NCBI RefSeq assembly: GCF_900162815.1
Contig: NZ_FUGD01000048.1
Span: forward strand, 1 to 35,108
From: Psychrobacter pasteurii
Lineage (GTDB): Bacteria > Pseudomonadota > Gammaproteobacteria > Pseudomonadales > Moraxellaceae
DNA length: 35,108 bases
Direction: 5' to 3'
Positions 33,037 to 35,108 of this stretch are shown here, in pieces. How positions within the stretch are numbered: position 1 is the stretch's first letter; each line of letters starts with the position of its first letter. A model generated the notes under the pieces. That model saw nothing but the letters and a program-made list of their open reading frames with translations. It ran no database searches and had not been told where the DNA came from. The position numbers and the translations under genes were made by a program.

Positions 33037-34653
33037 TTAAACTTTAGGGTCTAAGATGGCCAAGAGGTTACCGACTTTATCATGACACTCTTGATATTCA
33101 GCAGCACAGTTTGAGCCCACGGTAATCCCGCCTCCTGCCCATAGCGCAACCTCACCTTGAGAGTTTGCTTGTAGTGAACGAATCAGCACGTTCCATTGGC
33201 CTGTACCATCGAAGTTCATATAGCCTAAGGTTCCACAATACGCCCCTCGGGGAGCGGACTCTAACTCACTAATAATTTCAACAGCTCTTTTCTTTGGAGT
33301 GCCTGTGATTGAGCCAGCAGGCAAGCTGTTAAATAAAACCATAAGCGGATGATGCTCTTCTTTAATGGTGGCGGTGATGGTGCTGACCATATGATGCACA
33401 TTACTAAAGCTTTCAATGGCGAACAGTTTCGACACTTTGACACTGCCTACTTCTGCATATTTGCCCAAATCATTACGTAGCAAGTCGACAATCATTACAT
33501 TTTCAGCTTTGTCCTTTTCGCTTTGGGCCAGCTGATGCTTAAGCTGTTCATCTTGTTCTTTGGTGGTCCCTCGCGGTAAAGTTCCTTTAATCGGCTTAGT
33601 AATAATCTGCTGTTTGCTAGGTTGTGATGGGTCAGTGGCCTTTGTTTTATCAAACAGCACAAATAATTCTGGAGAGCAGCTTAGAAGCTCAAACTCAAGA
33701 TCAGATGAGCTGTGAGTTAGGGCTAAGTATCCAGCAAATGGTGCTTGGGTGTTTTGATGTAAAGCGGGCAGGTAATCTACCAAATTTGGATTTGGATTAA
33801 AGTTATCTTGCGACAAGATACGGTCTGTTGAGGTAGCCAGTTTGCCTTGCCATTTTTGGGTAAGGTTAATTTGATAACTGTCGCCTTGATACAAGTATTG
33901 TTGGGTTTGATGAAAAGCTTGTGCATATTGATCTGCACTCCATAAGGCCGTTAGCGGTAGAGCAGGGGGTGAAATGGGGTGTTGTAATAAATCCAATAAA
34001 CCTTCTTCAAACCGTTGTAAATAAGAGACGATGGTTTTTTTAATCGCTGCGGACGTCAAGCTCCCAGTGTGTAACTCCCAGCCTTGAGTGGCACTAGGTT
34101 TCAGATACACATCGTAGTGTGCCAAGAAGGCGCAAGGCTGGTCGGCAAGCTTAATTTCAGGGCTAGCCGCTAAGGCTCTGGCACCAATATCGTAGCCTAT
34201 AAAACCCATCAAGCCACTGTGATAGGTAGGCTTTGAAGTGCTAGAAGTAGGGGCTGAGTCAGTCTCTTGCTGCTGCATGAGGGCCTCATTACAGTAGCAA
34301 GTGAGCTCTTCAATCCAGCTTTGATAGTCAATGACATAGCGTTCAGAGTGAGACTGAATAGAGGGCAAGCTTGAGGAAGATTGAAGCTCTATATTATCGT
34401 TAGGCTCTTGACGAGAAGTCTTTAATATCTCAATATTTAAGTTAGGCTCTTTTAAAGTAGAGTCTAGGTCTGAGTTTTTATAAGCGCTCCAAGCGTTCTT
34501 GGGCAAGAGGCCAATGACCTGCTCCCCTTCATTATTAAGCCAGCAAGGATGCCAAGGTAAATGCGACAAATTGCTCTGCTCGATGAAGTCAGTCAGATGT
34601 GGCAGGAGCTGATCAGCTGGCAGATTATGGAAAGAAAAAGTATGGTAAATCAT
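33037..34653 (-). CDS. pabB: Aminodeoxychorismate synthase component I
   Basis: PabB aminates chorismate to 4-amino-4-deoxychorismate for folate synthesis, using ammonia from PabA. The 538-residue protein is longer than E. coli PabB (453), mainly from loops at about 60-110 and 130-145, which are Ser/Gln-rich. PIKGT at K356 is the lysine motif that distinguishes PabB from TrpE (PIAGT). GSITGTPKKRAVEIISELE and YCGTLGYMNFDGTG are the conserved chorismate-binding motifs. No pabA or pabC is next to it. The ATG at 34653 has a weak GAGCG site. Confidence 0.93.
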   Translation of the reverse strand: MIYHTFSFHNLPADQLLPHLTDFIEQSNLSHLPWHPCWLNNEGEQVIGLLPKNAWSAYKNSDLDSTLKEPNLNIEILKTSRQEPNDNIELQSSSSLPSIQSHSERYVIDYQSWIEELTCYCNEALMQQQETDSAPTSSTSKPTYHSGLMGFIGYDIGARALAASPEIKLADQPCAFLAHYDVYLKPSATQGWELHTGSLTSAAIKKTIVSYLQRFEEGLLDLLQHPISPPALPLTALWSADQYAQAFHQTQQYLYQGDSYQINLTQKWQGKLATSTDRILSQDNFNPNPNLVDYLPALHQNTQAPFAGYLALTHSSSDLEFELLSCSPELFVLFDKTKATDPSQPSKQQIITKPIKGTLPRGTTKEQDEQLKHQLAQSEKDKAENVMIVDLLRNDLGKYAEVGSVKVSKLFAIESFSNVHHMVSTITATIKEEHHPLMVLFNSLPAGSITGTPKKRAVEIISELESAPRGAYCGTLGYMNFDGTGQWNVLIRSLQANSQGEVALWAGGGITVGSNCAAEYQECHDKVGNLLAILDPKV

Positions 34654-34888
34654 AAACGCTCGATGTTTTTAGGGACACACGCAAAATTTATTTATTATAA
34701 GGGCGAAAAAGTAAGTTGTAGGGGAAGATAATAGGTCGGTAATAGACTATTTTACATTGTGCTAAAGCGCGATAACACTGTTTAAACTGATATATTGCTC
34801 CCAATTACATAAAATGAAAGACAGTATTAAAGTAAGGGTTACAAACAGTAACCACGAATCTACCTAAAAATATCTATAATTACTCACT
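34654..34888. other. Gap containing the pabB promoter region and the left end of the IS607-type element
   Basis: No gene is visible. A small inverted repeat, GGTTAC (34837-34842) and GTAACC (34848-34853) around AAACA, lies about 36 bases before the recombinase start codon and could be a recombinase binding site or operator. IS607 elements lack terminal inverted repeats, so the left boundary cannot be fixed here. Confidence 0.4.
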
Positions 34889-35108
34889 ATGAGTAAATTG
34901 TTAAGCATAAAACAAGCAGCTAATCAGTTAGGCGTTTCCGTCTCAACTCTACGAAGATGGGATGAGACAGGCGTGCTTGTCGCCCAAAGAACACCCAAAG
35001 GCCATCGTAGGTATGACTTATCTAAAATAAACCCAAACCTGACTCGTAATAAGGTGGAGCAACAACGTAAAACCATAGCTTACGCTCGTGTTTCGAGTCA
35101 TGACCAAA
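34889..35108 (+). CDS. tnpA: IS607-type serine recombinase (TnpA), N-terminal part (cut by window edge)
   Basis: The first 73 codons are present. MSKLLSIKQAANQLGVSVST-LRRWDETG is a MerR-like helix-turn-helix, followed by TPKGHRRY and then IAYARVSSHDQ, the start of a resolvase domain whose serine in ARVSS is the nucleophile. A MerR-type domain fused ahead of a small serine recombinase is the TnpA arrangement of IS607, an element that inserts with little target specificity. TnpB, its usual partner, would lie to the right outside the window. The frame is open to the edge, so completeness cannot be judged. Confidence 0.88.
   Translation, partial: MSKLLSIKQAANQLGVSVSTLRRWDETGVLVAQRTPKGHRRYDLSKINPNLTRNKVEQQRKTIAYARVSSHDQ

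Overview
The window looks like a conserved chromosomal segment from a gammaproteobacterium of the family Moraxellaceae, most likely Psychrobacter. This rests on recalled protein character and gene order, not on a database search. The supporting neighbourhoods are rne back-to-back with rluC, radC back-to-back with coaBC, efp back-to-back with epmB, and ibaG-murA-hisG-hisD-hisC in one direction. Base composition is moderately AT-rich, and no block differs obviously from the rest.

Layout. Bases 1-300 hold the 5' part of an IS630-type transposase running out of the left edge. Bases 331-6656 hold rne (minus), a 1.2 kb leader/intergenic region with a structured RNA candidate, and rluC (plus). From 6680 to 9128 a HAD phosphatase, ubiA and a DUF4112 membrane protein run rightward. 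From 9223 to 12479 four genes run leftward: a lipoprotein, YjbQ, an anchored protein of unknown function, and EF-P. epmB (12524-13633) is divergent from efp, with 44 bp between the start codons, and encodes the enzyme that prepares the lysine used to modify EF-P. A lipoprotein cytochrome c, an M23 peptidase, a long membrane FadE and radC fill 13784-18969. From 19340 to 23847 there is coaBC, an NfsA-like nitroreductase, a TauE/SafE permease, an exported protein of unknown function and an AlkA-like DNA glycosylase. Next come rsmI (minus), and yraN, a DolP-like BON lipoprotein and a secreted alpha/beta hydrolase (plus). The last block is ibaG, murA, hisG (short form), hisD and hisC, converging on pabB at a shared bidirectional terminator. 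At the right edge an IS607-type serine recombinase gene begins and is cut by the window end.

The genes serve core functions: RNA processing and decay (rne, rluC, rsmI), translation (efp, epmB), cofactors (ubiA, coaBC, pabB), envelope (murA, M23 peptidase, dolP), fatty acid oxidation (fadE), DNA repair (alkA) and histidine synthesis. I do not see a defence system, prophage, CRISPR array, rRNA or complete tRNA. The signals most worth a second look are non-coding or architectural: the compact RNA fold about 0.9 kb upstream of rne, next to a promoter-like sequence; the very long RNase E tail with two NDPR motifs; a 20-bp-stem hairpin after epmB; paired inverted repeats between ibaG and murA; and several short perfect or near-perfect tandem duplications in intergenic DNA.
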